A stretch of DNA of 55,272 nt from Hydrogenophaga sp. (lineage in GTDB: Bacteria > Pseudomonadota > Gammaproteobacteria > Burkholderiales > Burkholderiaceae_C), in contig NZ_JADMKB010000116.1 in NCBI RefSeq assembly GCF_018780075.1, positions 1-55,272 of the forward strand. Reading direction: 5' to 3'. Positions 11,739-20,740 of this stretch are shown in pieces. Made by a program: the position numbers and the translations under genes. Below the pieces are notes generated by a model. The model ran no database searches. It saw only the letters and a program-made list of their open reading frames with translations, and was not told the DNA's origin. The first letter of the stretch is position 1. Every line of letters begins with the position of its first letter.

Positions 11739-12382
11739 ACGGCCTCCGTTGTTTTCTCGCCTTCGCCGGCTGCCGCGAGATCGCGTACGGTCATGGGCGG
11801 GTAGGTCTTGATGGGTGTGAAGATGTCGTGTTTGCCAAACAGCGAACCTTCGGCGCTGAAGTTGGATGACCCGATGAGAACGTCCAGACGAAAGTCGCGC
11901 CGCTGGTACTTGCCCTTGCTCAAGGCAGCCCATTCGGCAAAGACGATGGGGTCGCCGCTGCGCGAACGCATGGTCAGCGCGTCACCGTGCAGGATGTTGG
12001 TTCTCAGTACATGGGACGCTGCTCGGTACAGGTCGTCAACTTCGCCCACGTTGGTGTACTCGGCAAAAATCGCCAGCGCATTGGCCCGGCACTCTGCCAC
12101 GTTGTCGGCCAGCAGTTCGATGCCGTAAATGCACATCAGGCCCAACAGGGCGTGGTACTGGCGCTCGAACGTTGAGCGGCCATATTTCAGCTCCACAGCC
12201 GCCAGCTTGCGCTGCAATATGCGGTCGATGAAGTTGCCACTGCCGCAGGCAGGCTCTAGAAACCGCGCGTCGATGCGCTCGGTTTCGTCCTTCACGAGAT
12301 CAAGCATGGCTTCAACCATCCATGGGGGGGTGAAAACCTCACCATGATCGGCTACACGTTGTTTGGACTTGACGAGGTTCAT
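11735..12382 (-). CDS. Short methyltransferase-like subunit with SAM motif but no NPPY
   Basis: A 215-residue protein starting at the ATG at 12382, which overlaps the toxin stop as ATGA; a start at 12400 is possible but less likely. It shows G-E-V-F-T-P-P-W-M-V and motif I F-L-E-P-A-C-G-S-G-N-F, which bind S-adenosylmethionine. Where D-V-x-I-G-N-P-P-F is expected it has D-V-L-I-G-S-S-N-F, so the catalytic NPP is absent and the protein ends about 40 residues later. It is probably a non-catalytic partner of the full methyltransferase that follows directly. A decayed duplicate is possible, but the open frame and precise overlaps argue against decay. Confidence 0.72.
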   Translation of the reverse strand: MNLVKSKQRVADHGEVFTPPWMVEAMLDLVKDETERIDARFLEPACGSGNFIDRILQRKLAAVELKYGRSTFERQYHALLGLMCIYGIELLADNVAECRANALAIFAEYTNVGEVDDLYRAASHVLRTNILHGDALTMRSRSGDPIVFAEWAALSKGKYQRRDFRLDVLIGSSNFSAEGSLFGKHDIFTPIKTYPPMTVRDLAAAGEGEKTTEAV

Positions 12383-12780
12383 GATCCTGTTCCGGGCCAA
12401 AGCCGAGCGAAGTCAAAGGAAAGCTGGCGGTGATGCCGAATGGACAGCAGGTACACCGTGGCATCGGTCTGCAAAGATGCATCCACCACCGAATACAGCA
12501 TCAGGTAGTCGCCGTGCAGGTATTCGCGCAGGGCATCCGGGGCGCCTGTTGGCAGCGCAGCCAGCTGCGCCAGCGCCTCAGCCGACTGTGGCGGGTTGGC
12601 CAGATAGCGTCGGCCAATGCGCGGGAAGCGCCGCAGGTTCGGGATGACTGTGGCGCGAATCTCGGCCAACAGGTCATCGAACGCAAAGCCAGCATCCGCT
12701 TCGACCAGGAACGCTTCAATGGCGTCCAGGCGCTCCAGGAAGCTGGCGGTCAGCTCGACCCGGTACAGCTGATCAGCCAC
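12379..12780 (-). CDS. RelE/ParE-type toxin
   Basis: A 133-residue protein starting at a GTG at 12780 that overlaps the antitoxin stop by 8 bases; residues upstream are the antitoxin gene read out of frame. It has the ParE/RelE layout: V-E-L-T-A-S-F-L-E-R-L-D near the N-terminus, an R-F-P-R-I-G-R-R-Y-L turn, and the final strand V-Y-L-L-S-I-R-H-H-R-Q-L-S-F-D-F. Such toxins inhibit translation (RelE) or gyrase (ParE); which of the two cannot be decided here. Its stop overlaps the start of the methyltransferase-like gene, coupling the toxin to the restriction-modification genes. Confidence 0.75.
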   Translation of the reverse strand: MADQLYRVELTASFLERLDAIEAFLVEADAGFAFDDLLAEIRATVIPNLRRFPRIGRRYLANPPQSAEALAQLAALPTGAPDALREYLHGDYLMLYSVVDASLQTDATVYLLSIRHHRQLSFDFARLWPGTGS

Positions 12781-13120
12781 GTTTCTTGGTCGGGAGCTTG
12801 CCAGCGTTTGCCAAGCCACTTGGCTTGGCGGTAGTCTTGCGCCGCTGCTGCATCTGGGCGAGGGCGGTGTCTGCCTCAAAGGTGCGGCCGGCTGCGATAT
12901 CGGCCAGGCCGCGCTTTGCGTCGTCGATCAACAGCAGGTGGATACGCTCGCGCTCCAGCCGGTGGTAGTAGTCAAGCCTGTCGGCATCGATCAGCGCAAC
13001 ATAGCTCTCGCCATTCTTGGTGATGATCTTCTCTGCACCGGCCTTGGCCTGGTCGGCCAGTTCAGAGAGGTTGGAGCGTGCCTGTGTGAAGGGCACCACG
13101 TCGCTGGCAGAAAAACCCAT
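12773..13120 (-). CDS. Phd/YefM-type antitoxin
   Basis: A 115-residue protein from the ATG at 13120, chosen because AAGGAA lies 6 bases upstream; an upstream in-frame start at 13159 has no such signal. The N-terminal segment V-V-P-F-T-Q-A-R-S-N-L-S-E-L matches the Phd/YefM DNA-binding domain, followed by I-T-K-N-G-E-S-Y-V-A-L-I. The basic C-terminal tail should wrap the toxin. Antitoxins of this type usually repress their own promoter, which would lie in the ~50 bases before 13120. It is the first gene of the defence operon, so it may set expression of the restriction genes too. Confidence 0.8.
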   Translation of the reverse strand: MGFSASDVVPFTQARSNLSELADQAKAGAEKIITKNGESYVALIDADRLDYYHRLERERIHLLLIDDAKRGLADIAAGRTFEADTALAQMQQRRKTTAKPSGLANAGKLPTKKRG

Positions 13121-13173
13121 GACCGGTTCCTTGCGGGTAGATGACAGAATTCTGTGCATTCTACGCTTGGAGC

Positions 13174-14448
13174 CTACGGGCGAAGGTCGGCGGTTTCGGT
13201 GAGTAAACGCTTCTTCGGCAATGGGGGCATTGCCCCATCATCCAGGTGCCAGACCCAGCTCTGCGGCTGGTGGGAGTGTTGGTGGGTCTCCGTCTGCATC
13301 CGCTCTTCAATGTCGACTTCTGCTTCGCGAGATATTCGGAGAGAACAGGGTTCACCGCCTGTATCGATGAGCGTTGCGCTGGCTACCGGGATCGATGCGG
13401 GTAGGTTGTATCGAAGGCCCTTTCTGAACGTGCGTCCCTGGTTCACTAGGCGGTCCAAGAGCTGTTCGTCAAATGCGTTCTCAACAGGCAGCCAGTGCTG
13501 GGTGACTGGCATCAAGGACAGTTCCGAGATAACGGGGACGCCCGTCTCTGCGACGCCGAACGTGGCAATGATCACCATGTGTATGTGGTCGGAGGCACCC
13601 CAGAGCGCCAGCTCCGTCTCGAAGCGCCTGCCAAGCCGGCGGTAGAGCTGGTGATCGAGTGCGAAAGCCTGGTCGGGAACATGTTTCACCACGATCTTGA
13701 AGCCATAGCGTGCAGGCACGATTGCCTTGACTTCGCCTATTAGCAGCATCAGGCACTGCGGCTTGCCGGGAGCTGAGAGGGCTTGCAACCATTGTGCTGA
13801 TCGCCTGATATTGAGCTCGTCGCGCTGGTCAACAAAGAACGTTTCGGGGATGTACAGGCGCGAGCGCAGCGAGTCGCCGCGCGCGAACTTGTCCTCAGAC
13901 GCCGACAGCAGTTGCCTGCGCACCGTGCCCCAGGTTCGCTTGCCCGCAAACCCGGGATGCCACTTCGTCAGTTCTGCCTCGTCCCACAGGTAGTGGAGCA
14001 GGCCGCGGAGGGAGAGCTTGGTACCGTCGGTGGCGACGCTTTCACTTTCGCCGCCTGCCGTTGGCATCTGTGAGCGACCGGGTAACTTGGTTAAAGAAAA
14101 TCCCAGCCGCAAGCTGGTCTGACCGGTGGCGGGGTCTTCGTTGATTGCAGTGCCCAGCACCTGGCCCAGGCCTGAGAGATCAGCCGGTGGCTCGTAGGAC
14201 GCACAGTCGCAGGCATGGCGACAGCCGGTGTCCGGCATGCGTTTGACGATGTAACCCCCGTGCGGCCCCGCCAGCCGCGCCACGTACATCTCGACGCCTT
14301 CTGGGGTGCACTGGCAGCGCGGCCGCTGGCGGGCGGCGTGGGCATTGGCGATGGCCTGTGCAAACCCGCTGGTCGCGACCTCGAAGCGCTGGCCCCCGAT
14401 CTCGTAGACCGTGCCAGTCGCTGAAACGCCATAGGCCGACACTTCCAC
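13174..14448 (-). CDS. DUF1173 family protein of the conjugation operon
   Basis: About 424 residues from a GTG at 14448 (GAGG 8 bases upstream). The frame is open further but overlaps the LPD7 gene and lacks coding character there. It has a cysteine cluster near residues 45-90 (R-C-Q-C, then G-C-R-H-A-C-D-C-A-S-Y), a likely metal site, and then a region typical of DUF1173 with W-H-P-G-F-A-G-K-R-T-W and H-I-H-M-V-I-I-A. DUF1173 proteins are common on proteobacterial conjugative elements; their function is unknown. It follows the LPD7 gene by 10 bases at the end of the T4SS run, and ends 53 bases before the antitoxin start. Confidence 0.7.
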   Translation of the reverse strand: MEVSAYGVSATGTVYEIGGQRFEVATSGFAQAIANAHAARQRPRCQCTPEGVEMYVARLAGPHGGYIVKRMPDTGCRHACDCASYEPPADLSGLGQVLGTAINEDPATGQTSLRLGFSLTKLPGRSQMPTAGGESESVATDGTKLSLRGLLHYLWDEAELTKWHPGFAGKRTWGTVRRQLLSASEDKFARGDSLRSRLYIPETFFVDQRDELNIRRSAQWLQALSAPGKPQCLMLLIGEVKAIVPARYGFKIVVKHVPDQAFALDHQLYRRLGRRFETELALWGASDHIHMVIIATFGVAETGVPVISELSLMPVTQHWLPVENAFDEQLLDRLVNQGRTFRKGLRYNLPASIPVASATLIDTGGEPCSLRISREAEVDIEERMQTETHQHSHQPQSWVWHLDDGAMPPLPKKRLLTETADLRP

Positions 14449-14458
14449 TGTTGTGGCC

Positions 14459-15598
14459 TCAACGGGCGGGCGCAGGCATGGCCCGGTCGCGCGAGCGTTG
14501 CCTTTCGGGCGTTGGCACTGCGACGGTTCGCTGCGATGGCGCCGCCTTGTCGTAGACCTTGACCTTGGGTGCCTGGCCGTTTCGGATGCGCTCGGCCAGC
14601 TTTTCTGCTGCCGCCACCATGATGGCTTCGCGCCGTTTCTCAGGCACGCGATTGGCCACGAGGATGGCTTCGATCGCAGCGAGCACGGTTTTTCGCCCGC
14701 CACTGCCACGGCCAGTGGCTTTGTCTGCGGTGGCTGCACCTTGGGTGGAGCTGGTGTCACGCGTTGGTTCAATACGGTTGATCTGGCGCGCCTCGCGCTC
14801 CACCTTGAGGCGTTCCAGATCGGCCTGGTTGGGTTCGTAGCCGAGCGTCTTCACGCCGCGCGCTGCGGCCTCCAGCCAGACCAGACGTTTGAAGTCTTCG
14901 CTGCCTGAAATCCTCAGTGAATGCCAGTTCCGGGCTTCGGCCACATCGACCATGGAGCGGGCGACCGAGGGGCTGTTGGTGTCGGTCGCCAGCCGGAAGG
15001 TGGACTCGGTGAAGGCCACGCGCGAAGCGTCACCGCGGAACCGGTATTCCGTGAGGCCGATGCTGACGTCACCCACGGTGACCGGCGCGCGCTTGATGAG
15101 GTAGCGATCATTCAGCGACGCCTCCAGCCGGGCAACGAGGGCTTCGCGCTCGGCCTGGGCGTCCATGCGGGCGGTTGCCTGAAGCGCTGAGTGGTCTTGT
15201 GGTTTGACGCCTTTGTTTTTGGCGGGAAGCGGGATGACGTTCAAGTCGGTTTTTTGGTGGGTGGGGTCTGGTTGCGGGTTGCGTGTTTCTTCGTGTTGCC
15301 ACTGACCATCGATCTTGTGTACGAACGACTTCTGTCCCCTTGCGTCGAGGACAACAAAGCGGTTGGCGCCCAGTTGGTCGGCTTTGGCCACCATGTCCTG
15401 GTATCGGTCGCTGCGGTAGGTGAGGTCGGCAAAAGGGTCGCGCAGTTCGAATCGTTCGCTTGGCTCCGGTTCAGGCGTCTGGAAGGTTCGGATGGCGACC
15501 TGTGCTCGATCTGCAGGTTCCACCGTGCCGCCCACGGGCGACGAGGCATCCGATGCGGATCGACCAATGCGTTGGGCTGATACAGATTTTTCGTCCAT
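14459..15598 (-). CDS. LPD7 domain protein, relaxase-tail homologue encoded separately
   Basis: A 379-residue protein with AAGGAG 9 bases before its ATG. Around residues 165-255 it has the LPD7 pattern (Y-R-F-R-G-D, V-A-F-T-E, then a helix and L-R-I-S-G-S-E-D-F-K-R-L-V-W-L-E-A-A-A-R-G-V). That domain is usually found C-terminal to a MOBP relaxase in one polypeptide. An earlier region (F-V-V-L-D-A-R-G-Q-K) may be a small DNA-processing-associated domain. The C-terminus is basic. Here the relaxase is encoded 10 kb away on the other strand, so the two may work in trans. Confidence 0.68.
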   Translation of the reverse strand: MDEKSVSAQRIGRSASDASSPVGGTVEPADRAQVAIRTFQTPEPEPSERFELRDPFADLTYRSDRYQDMVAKADQLGANRFVVLDARGQKSFVHKIDGQWQHEETRNPQPDPTHQKTDLNVIPLPAKNKGVKPQDHSALQATARMDAQAEREALVARLEASLNDRYLIKRAPVTVGDVSIGLTEYRFRGDASRVAFTESTFRLATDTNSPSVARSMVDVAEARNWHSLRISGSEDFKRLVWLEAAARGVKTLGYEPNQADLERLKVEREARQINRIEPTRDTSSTQGAATADKATGRGSGGRKTVLAAIEAILVANRVPEKRREAIMVAAAEKLAERIRNGQAPKVKVYDKAAPSQRTVAVPTPERQRSRDRAMPAPAR

Positions 15599-15635
15599 GG
15601 GGTTTCTCCTTCATCGGTGGCGGCACAGGGCAGGG

Positions 15636-16271
15636 TCAGGGCTGCGGGGACACAGACAACTGGGGGGACAGCGGGAGAACCCGGTAGACCTCGATCTCGA
15701 CGCGGCGGTTGAGGTTTCTGCCTTGCGCGCTGCGGTTGTCGGCCAAGTGGTCGCCACTGGGCTGGTGGGTGGTGCGAATCCGGGAGGGTTCCACTCCGGA
15801 CGCGACCAGGTAGTCGCGGACCGCGTTGGCTCGGGCTTGAGCGATCCGGCTCTCGGCAGATGAGTCGCTGGAGCCGTCTGTTCGGCCCCTGAGGACTACG
15901 AGCGGGGCGGCTTTGGTTTCTTCCACCAAAGCCGTTGCTTCGTCCGAGGGAATCGACACCCGGGTGCTGTTGAACCCGAAATGGACGATGCGCACGCTGT
16001 TGGCCACCGACTTCTCCTGAATCGATGCCATCAGTTGCTGCCGCGCGGCCATGTGGGCCAGGGTGGCAGCCGTGGTTTTGGCCAGGCGGCTGGATTCGGT
16101 GGCCAGGATGCGGGTGTTCTGCAGCTCGTTCTTGCAGACTTGCAGCTCGATGGCCATTTGCGAGTTGACCGGTCGCTTCTGTGATTCGTCCACGGTGGGT
16201 GGCTTGGGAGGCGAGCTGCAGGCGGTGAGCAGAACAATCAATGGTGCAGTGAAGGCGATTGAGGCTCGCAT
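15636..16271 (-). CDS. OmpA-like lipoprotein of the T4SS operon
   Basis: A 211-residue exported protein. The N-terminus is a lipoprotein signal with lipobox L-T-A-C at residues 15-18. A short helical region follows, then an OmpA/MotB-like peptidoglycan-binding domain: F-G-F-N-S-T near residue 99, and the C-terminal N-R-S-A-Q-G-R-N-L-N-R-R-V-E-I signature. It probably tethers the secretion channel or pilus base between outer membrane and cell wall. No short VirB7 lipoprotein was recognised in this operon, so this protein could supply the missing lipid-anchored component. It lies 16 bases after the VirD4 gene. Confidence 0.75.
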   Translation of the reverse strand: MRASIAFTAPLIVLLTACSSPPKPPTVDESQKRPVNSQMAIELQVCKNELQNTRILATESSRLAKTTAATLAHMAARQQLMASIQEKSVANSVRIVHFGFNSTRVSIPSDEATALVEETKAAPLVVLRGRTDGSSDSSAESRIAQARANAVRDYLVASGVEPSRIRTTHQPSGDHLADNRSAQGRNLNRRVEIEVYRVLPLSPQLSVSPQP

Positions 16272-16287
16272 GGTGGTGCTCCAGGTG

Positions 16288-18297
16288 TCAGGTGATGTCG
16301 GCGCGTTCGATCCCGTTGGGCTTGGTGATCAGCACCCCGTCGTCGTCAGGTAGGGGTTCGATTGCGCCGCCGGCCGCGCTGTCGCCAGGCTTGGGACCCA
16401 CGATGAAGTCCAGCACGGACTCGGCAACCTCTTCGGCTTGCCCGTCATGCAGAGCGGGCAGTTGGTCTATGTCGTACGCCAGTTGTTCCATGTCCAGACC
16501 TTCACCTGCGGCAAGCTCGTCGTCGGCGTAGTGCCAGCGCTGCTGCACTTTGGCCAGGTGAAGGTCCGTGTTCATCCGGGGTACCTCCGGGGCAGGACGG
16601 AGCCGAGCCGTAAATACCTCGTCCCGGTGGTAGCGAATTTTTTCGCCCAGGATCGGTTTGCTGTTCTCGCAGATCACCACCAGCCGTTCGGAGCCCAGTT
16701 CCTTGAACTCCTGTGGCAACAGCAGGGAGCGGCGCTGTTCGCTCTCGTTGCGGCTGACCGAGCTGTGACCGTGACCGCTGAAGGAGCGGCTGCGACCCCG
16801 AGAGGTGACGCGTTCGGTGAAATGCCCCAGCATGGCGCTGTATTCGTCAGCGTCGCGCTGTTCGCGCGGGGCGAAGAGGATCTGCAGGCCATGATTGGTG
16901 GCGAAGGTGCGGGCCTCCTTGTCGCCATAGACGGCATCCAGCTGAGACATCGCCTGCACCACGGTGAGCAGGCGCAGGTTGTAGCCGGCCAGGAAGGCGG
17001 CGGAGTGGGTGATGATCCCCACACGGCCCATGGCGGTGAACTCGTCATTGACCATCAGGCACTGGTACTTGAGTGACTTGTCGTGCTCCGGCAGGTGCTG
17101 CGTGTTGAGGCTGACGAGCTGGGAGAAGAACAGGGTGAGCAGCGGCCGGGCGTTGGCCAAGCGGTGCGGTGGAATGCGCACATAGACCGACATGCGCTGG
17201 CGGCGCAACTGGCTCAGGTCGAAGTCGTCGGCGCTGGTGGCGGCATCGACCACCGCATCCGCAAAGATCGTCATTGGCGCGTGGAAGGTGGCCACCACGC
17301 TGGACAGCGTGTTCTCTGAGTTGCACAGCAGGCGCTGCAACGCATCCAGGCATTCATCAGAGAACGGTTTTCCGGCTTCCTTACGTTGCTCGATCAAACC
17401 GCTGAGGTGTTCTTTCAGTGACCGCCCTTGTCCGGAAGACTGGCGCAGCATTTCGCCAACGGTGCGGGGCAGGTCGGATGTTTCCAGCAGCAGCAAGCCC
17501 AGACCTAGGAAGAGGTTGCGGGCCTGGTCGTTGAAGAATGCCTCGGACGAGGTGCCGCTGCCGTCGTTGGGGTAGAAGACCTGGCCGATGCCCAACAGGT
17601 CACCCACGCGGTGTAAGGTGCTGGTGCGGACCGCAGTGAGTGGGTTCCAGCGGTGGCTGCGGGCTTCTTCGTCGAAAGGGGAGAAGGCGAAGACAGCCTG
17701 GCCATGGGCGGCGCGGTAGCCCGCCGTGATGGCATGGTTTTCGCCCTTGATGTCGAGCACAACCACCGAGTCCGGCCAGTTCAGCAGGTTGGGCACCACC
17801 ACACCGACACCCTTGCCGCTGCGGGTGGGGGCAGACAGCATGACGGAGAGTTGCCCGGGCAAGGCCAGGAACTGGCCACGGAAGCGGCCTATCAGGATGC
17901 TGGGGGTGTTGGTCTGCTGGTCGGTGAGCAACAGGCCAGCGCGCTTGACCTCGGCCGACGAAGCGAAGCGGGCATCGCCATGCAAGGCTCGGCGCGGGCG
18001 GCTGGCGGCGTACAGGGCGCTCGGCAAAACGATCAGCGTGGCAAAACCCGCCATGCCGATGGCCGTGACCAGCCGCCGCCGAAGCACTGGCACATCAGCA
18101 TAGAGCTGCCAGTAGTCAAGGATGCTGTTCCAGCCCGCAAGCCTGGGGTTTGCCTTGCTGAAAACCAGGAACAGCACGGCCGACAGGTACAACGCAGCGC
18201 CCACAAGCGTAGCGATCCCGACGAGCATGAACACGCTGGCCGAAAGCTTCCGCGCAGTCGGCCAGGACGCCATGGGCAGGGCCAAGAACGCGCTCAT
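16288..18297 (-). CDS. virD4: VirD4/TraG-type coupling protein
   Basis: A 669-residue inner-membrane ATPase that links the relaxase-DNA complex to the secretion channel. Two membrane segments lie at about residues 22-46 and 76-97, followed by Walker A (P-T-R-S-G-K-G-V-G, residues 157-165) and V-V-L-D-I-K-G-E as Walker B. The Q-C-L-M-V-N-D-E-F-T-A-M-G-R motif and a long C-terminal acidic tail also fit. Its start overlaps the VirB11 stop as ATGA. It follows virB11, as in other VirB/D4 operons, but is kept far from the relaxase gene. Confidence 0.92.
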   Translation of the reverse strand: MSAFLALPMASWPTARKLSASVFMLVGIATLVGAALYLSAVLFLVFSKANPRLAGWNSILDYWQLYADVPVLRRRLVTAIGMAGFATLIVLPSALYAASRPRRALHGDARFASSAEVKRAGLLLTDQQTNTPSILIGRFRGQFLALPGQLSVMLSAPTRSGKGVGVVVPNLLNWPDSVVVLDIKGENHAITAGYRAAHGQAVFAFSPFDEEARSHRWNPLTAVRTSTLHRVGDLLGIGQVFYPNDGSGTSSEAFFNDQARNLFLGLGLLLLETSDLPRTVGEMLRQSSGQGRSLKEHLSGLIEQRKEAGKPFSDECLDALQRLLCNSENTLSSVVATFHAPMTIFADAVVDAATSADDFDLSQLRRQRMSVYVRIPPHRLANARPLLTLFFSQLVSLNTQHLPEHDKSLKYQCLMVNDEFTAMGRVGIITHSAAFLAGYNLRLLTVVQAMSQLDAVYGDKEARTFATNHGLQILFAPREQRDADEYSAMLGHFTERVTSRGRSRSFSGHGHSSVSRNESEQRRSLLLPQEFKELGSERLVVICENSKPILGEKIRYHRDEVFTARLRPAPEVPRMNTDLHLAKVQQRWHYADDELAAGEGLDMEQLAYDIDQLPALHDGQAEEVAESVLDFIVGPKPGDSAAGGAIEPLPDDDGVLITKPNGIERADIT

Positions 18298-19424
18298 GTC
18301 GGCGCCCCTTCAAACAGACTGGCTTGCGCATCGGGTGCGCTGCCAGAGTGGTTGTCGTCAGTGGCGAAACGTTTGCGGCGCGGTTCGTAGGCAATCTCGG
18401 AGATGTAGCGGCCCCGTTCGTCTCGGTTGAACTGCACGATGACGTCGATCACGATGCCCAGGAGTCCATTGATCTCGTCCAGACGCAGGCCGCCCCCGGC
18501 GCTGCTCTCGCGGATCATGAGTGACATCTGCTCCAGCGCCAGGGCGCAGCTGCCGGCGTGTACGCTGGTGATGCTGCCAGGGTGACCGGAGGCGGCCAGG
18601 CGGATGAAGGAGAAACACTCTTCGCCGCGCAGTTCGGCCAGGAAGATGCGGTCGGGCTTCATGCGCAGGCAGGCTTCCAGCAGGGACTTGGCCGTCACGC
18701 GCGCCATGCCCTGTGCGTCTTTGCTGTAGTACAGGTGCACCACGTTCGGGTGGTTGGGCAGGGTGAGTTCGGCCGTGTCCTGGATGGTGATCAGGCGCTC
18801 GTGTTGTGGCACCTCCTCCACCAGACCTTTCATGAAAGTGGTCTTGCCCGATCCGGTCTTCCCGCTGACCACGATGGTCTGGTGCTTCTGCACCGCGAGC
18901 CGCAGAAACTCTGCATAGCGACCGGCCGCTTTCAACGCAAGCAGCTGCTTTTCAAAGAGTTGAAGGCCGTCGTCATCGGCGCCCATTTCAGCGCGCTCAT
19001 CGATTCGGTTGAACAGGCCGTCGCTTTCAAAATCGTCCAAGCGTTTGATCAGTTCCGATGGTTTGCGCACCGTGATGGACACGGTGCCGCGCGTCACGGC
19101 AGGCGGAATGACGAACTGGATGCGCTCGCCGCTGGGCAGCGTGGCCGACAGCAGGGGCCGTTCCTGGTTGATCTGCTGGTCGCAGTAGGTGGCCACGGCC
19201 GTGGCCAGCGAGAGGCAGCGTTCTTGTGTCATGTTGGGTGCGTCTACCTGCTGCCAGCCTTGCACGGTCTCCACCTGCAGCTCGCCAGGGCGGTTCACGC
19301 AGACTTCCAGTACCCCCGGAGCATCCAGCTGTTCGCGCAGCGGGCGCAGGAACTCGACCACCGAGGTGGCATCGCCACACCAGCCGTCCGGCTGGGCGTC
19401 GTCGGTGAAGGGCAGGGCGTTCAT
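18294..19424 (-). CDS. virB11: VirB11 secretion ATPase
   Basis: A 376-residue cytoplasmic hexameric ATPase, starting at the ATG at 19424 that overlaps the VirB10 stop as ATGA. The open frame extends upstream inside the virB10 sequence without coding character. It shows Walker A S-G-K-T-G-S-G-K-T-T (about residues 187-196), the Asp box T-I-Q-D-T-A-E-L near 215, Walker B-like R-I-F-L-A-E-L-R-G-E, and the His box G-H-P-G-S-I-T-S-V-H-A-G. VirB11 switches the machine between pilus assembly and DNA transfer with VirB4 and VirD4. Confidence 0.93.
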   Translation of the reverse strand: MNALPFTDDAQPDGWCGDATSVVEFLRPLREQLDAPGVLEVCVNRPGELQVETVQGWQQVDAPNMTQERCLSLATAVATYCDQQINQERPLLSATLPSGERIQFVIPPAVTRGTVSITVRKPSELIKRLDDFESDGLFNRIDERAEMGADDDGLQLFEKQLLALKAAGRYAEFLRLAVQKHQTIVVSGKTGSGKTTFMKGLVEEVPQHERLITIQDTAELTLPNHPNVVHLYYSKDAQGMARVTAKSLLEACLRMKPDRIFLAELRGEECFSFIRLAASGHPGSITSVHAGSCALALEQMSLMIRESSAGGGLRLDEINGLLGIVIDVIVQFNRDERGRYISEIAYEPRRKRFATDDNHSGSAPDAQASLFEGAPT

Positions 19425-20740
19425 CGCTCGACCGGCTGCAGTGCGTAGACCGATGAGAAGTCCACGTCGCGGGCCACGTAGATGCCGACGATGCCACCCT
19501 GGTTCTGGTAGATCAACGGCGGGATGTTGATGGTGCTGTCCAGCACCTTTTCGGCCAGTTTGCTGGTGTTTTCGGTAGTGGATGGCAGAACGATGGTGTC
19601 TGCATCCCGGTCCTGCATCTGGTTCTGGATGACCAGCTTGACCGAGTCGTCGATTAACGACAGCAGCATGGCAGCACCGATGCGGTCGCCCCACCGGTTG
19701 TCCACGTGGCCATCAATGCCCGACTCGCCCAGCTGCCCGGTGCCGGGCGACTCGATGTCCACTGTGACGCCGTGCGGTGTGCGGATTCGCGTCCACAAAA
19801 CTGGAATGCGAACTGTGCCGGGCCGTACCGACGCGATGCGGTATTCGCCATCCAGGTGTGATCCGCGCTCGACCAGCAGCACCCGGCCGTTGTCGCTGTA
19901 CACGTCGCGCTGCACTTGGCAGCCGACCAGGCCCGAGGTGGCGCTGATGACTCGGGTTTTGAGTGCACAAGTGAAGGCTGTGCCCTTGGGCAGGGTGAGG
20001 CTGCGGTCGCCCAGCGTGGTGGCTTTCACCCGGGGTGTGGCAGAGCCCTGTAGCTCGCCGCCGAACAAGCCAGCCGCTGCGGAGCGAAGACTCGACACGA
20101 TGTCAGGCGACGGCGTTGACTCGGTGGCAGAACCACCCAGCCCAGCCGGCAGGGCATTGCCCTGGGTCAGGTTGTCCAGAAGCCCTTGCAGCCGTCGCTG
20201 GTAGTCCTGCAGTTGCTTGGAGGTGGACGCCGCCGGATCGTTGGACGACTGCGTTGTGTCGCCGCTGGCGCCAGTGATGTCGCCCGGGCGGGACGACACC
20301 ACCAGCACTGGAGCGTCGTCCGGTGAGAGGGCATTGGGTCCGGCCGGTGTGGCAGTGCCAGTGTTCCGCAGCCCAATGGGGTCAGCCGCTTCTGCGGGCG
20401 TGGGAATCAATGCAGGCACACGAGGTGTAGCGGGCTGGGTCATATCCAGCTGCCTGGTGCCAGCGCCCGCTGCCGAGGGGCGATCCCTCAGCAAAGACTT
20501 GTCCTTGTCTGCATCCCTGTTGTGGTCGATGTAGCGGTACAGGTACAGGCCGCTCATGCCTGCGACCATGATGACCACCAGGCCGATGACCGAGATGTTC
20601 TTCCAGGACAGGTTGAGAGGCTGCCGCCGGGCCACGTTGGGAATGCCCGCTTCGCCCGGCAAGGGACTGATGGTGTTTCCGCAGTCCTGCGGCGATGACT
20701 CGTCGTTCGGTACCGACGAACTATGGACTTGCTCGGTCAT
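19421..20740 (-). CDS. virB10: VirB10 channel scaffold protein
   Basis: A 439-residue protein spanning both membranes. A short cytoplasmic N-terminus is followed by one membrane segment at about residues 48-70 (I-S-V-I-G-L-V-V-I-M-V-A-G-M-S-G-L), a Pro/Thr/Ser-rich periplasmic linker, and the conserved C-terminal beta domain (K-G-T-A-F-T-C-A-L-K-T-R, V-L-L-V-E-R-G-S, V-D-I-E-S-P-G-T). The antenna region near residue 365 is hydrophobic. VirB10 forms the core complex with VirB7 and VirB9 and senses ATP use by VirD4 and VirB11. It overlaps both neighbours by 4 bases. Confidence 0.92.
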   Translation of the reverse strand: MTEQVHSSSVPNDESSPQDCGNTISPLPGEAGIPNVARRQPLNLSWKNISVIGLVVIMVAGMSGLYLYRYIDHNRDADKDKSLLRDRPSAAGAGTRQLDMTQPATPRVPALIPTPAEAADPIGLRNTGTATPAGPNALSPDDAPVLVVSSRPGDITGASGDTTQSSNDPAASTSKQLQDYQRRLQGLLDNLTQGNALPAGLGGSATESTPSPDIVSSLRSAAAGLFGGELQGSATPRVKATTLGDRSLTLPKGTAFTCALKTRVISATSGLVGCQVQRDVYSDNGRVLLVERGSHLDGEYRIASVRPGTVRIPVLWTRIRTPHGVTVDIESPGTGQLGESGIDGHVDNRWGDRIGAAMLLSLIDDSVKLVIQNQMQDRDADTIVLPSTTENTSKLAEKVLDSTINIPPLIYQNQGGIVGIYVARDVDFSSVYALQPVER

